Below, one piece after another: positions 63,737-64,000 of a stretch of 64,000 nucleotides of DNA. A program made the translations under genes and the position numbers. The stretch comes from Blattamonas nauphoetae (Eukaryota; Preaxostyla; Oxymonadida), in assembly GCA_033064195.1 (NCBI GenBank), contig JARBJD010000386.1, positions 1-64,000 on the forward strand, written 5' to 3'. Within the stretch, counting starts at the first letter, position 1. Each line of letters begins with the position of its first letter. Below the pieces are notes generated by a model. The model saw only the letters and a list, made by a program, of their open reading frames with translations, did no database searches and had not been told where the DNA came from.

Positions 63737-63753
63737 TTTTTATTTTTGATAAA
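63737..63753 (+). promoter_or_regulatory. Polinton start motif at 63.7 kb
   Basis: TGTTTTTATTTTTGATAAAATGA, with ATG at 63754. Confidence 0.5.
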
Positions 63754-63891
63754 ATGAACTCACATATAACACATCTGACAAACAAAAGAGCTGGAGCATC
63801 ATCATTGACTGGAAATTCCACAGGAAGGATAGAATACACGAGAGATGACATGGGTCAAATACAACAGCAACTCATGTCTGAACATCATTAA
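63754..63891 (+). other. Short frame at the start of a further Polinton gene
   Basis: Behind the last start motif an open stretch of 45 residues begins 'MNSHITHLTNKRAGASSLTG'. Protein-like sequence appears to continue towards the window edge, so this is probably the beginning of another element gene whose state cannot be judged here. Confidence 0.35.
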
Positions 63892-64000
63892 TTACCTCAT
63901 GAATGATGGAGCACATAGTACTTCGATTCAAGAATTGAAACCATCAGAGAATGCACGATTCTACAAAGGACAGGAAATAATCATTCCATTGACTGGTAAT

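Larger units (their letters stand above)
51625..64000 (+). mobile_element. Polinton (Maverick) copy B, plus strand, runs off the window
   Basis: More than 12 kb of a Polinton. In order: terminal repeat, two small genes, protein-primed DNA polymerase B, integrase, coiled-coil protein, packaging ATPase (minus strand) and small probable virion genes. The major capsid gene is not seen and may lie beyond the edge. The polymerase, integrase and upstream genes are open. The ATPase and some small genes near the right side are broken, with about three breaks in all, so the copy is a fossil though a young one. The left limit is where similarity to copy A begins. The start sites share one A/T-rich motif. 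Confidence 0.85.

Overview
The window looks like nuclear DNA of a single-celled eukaryote. Genes are broken by very small GT-AG introns (28 to 44 nt where I could fix them by frame), the code reads as standard, and about half of the sequence is mobile DNA or its remains. The style (tiny introns, Ser/Thr-rich surface-protein remnants resembling beta-helix repeats, many Polintons) would suit a gut metamonad such as an oxymonad (Blattamonas or Monocercomonoides type). That placement is an inference and no marker gene here proves it.

Layout. 1-4960: the inner end of a Polinton (Maverick) on the minus strand, cut by the window edge. 4960-10000: AT-rich DNA with a decayed Ser/Thr/Cys-rich gene. 10000-17500: a long, frame-disturbed host-type gene region holding a TIR element with a perfect 25-bp terminal repeat, all flanked by an inverted repeat pair. 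17500-22080: further gene remnants. 22081-23060: a minisatellite of about 30 near-perfect 30-bp units. 23165-23286: a dense cluster of palindromes. 23296-25451: a four-exon gene for a probable DDE-type transposase of a family I cannot name. 25528-28633: a PIF/Harbinger-like element with a 591-bp MITE nested in its right end. 28640-37600: weakly coding host DNA, including an acidic protein gene, a disordered phosphosite-rich protein, a multi-pass membrane protein and armadillo-like fragments. 37645-38109: a 465-bp foldback element. 38359-43568: a 1726-residue P-loop protein like RHS/Crinkler NTPases. 43893-46112: a five-exon, divergent importin-alpha-like armadillo protein. 46300-50340: nested inverted-repeat elements with a mariner MITE and a pogo-like transposon. 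50524-51597: a Gag-like reading frame. 51625-64000: a second Polinton on the plus strand, running off the window.

The two Polinton copies point away from each other, so their corresponding ends face inward across about 47 kb and share a diverged terminal repeat. The plus-strand copy carries, in order, two small unknown genes, protein-primed DNA polymerase B, an RVE-type integrase, a coiled-coil protein, a packaging ATPase on the opposite strand and several small probable virion genes. Nearly every gene starts right behind an A/T-rich motif that ends in TAAATG or a close variant. Some of its genes are open and others are broken. The two copies are almost identical in one small gene and in most of the polymerase, but sharply different over roughly the first 100 residues of the polymerase, which points to recombination between lineages.

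Limits: introns were placed by eye from frame continuity. Family calls rest on motifs remembered, not on searches. Regions with only short or shifting frames are given as remnants, not as named genes.
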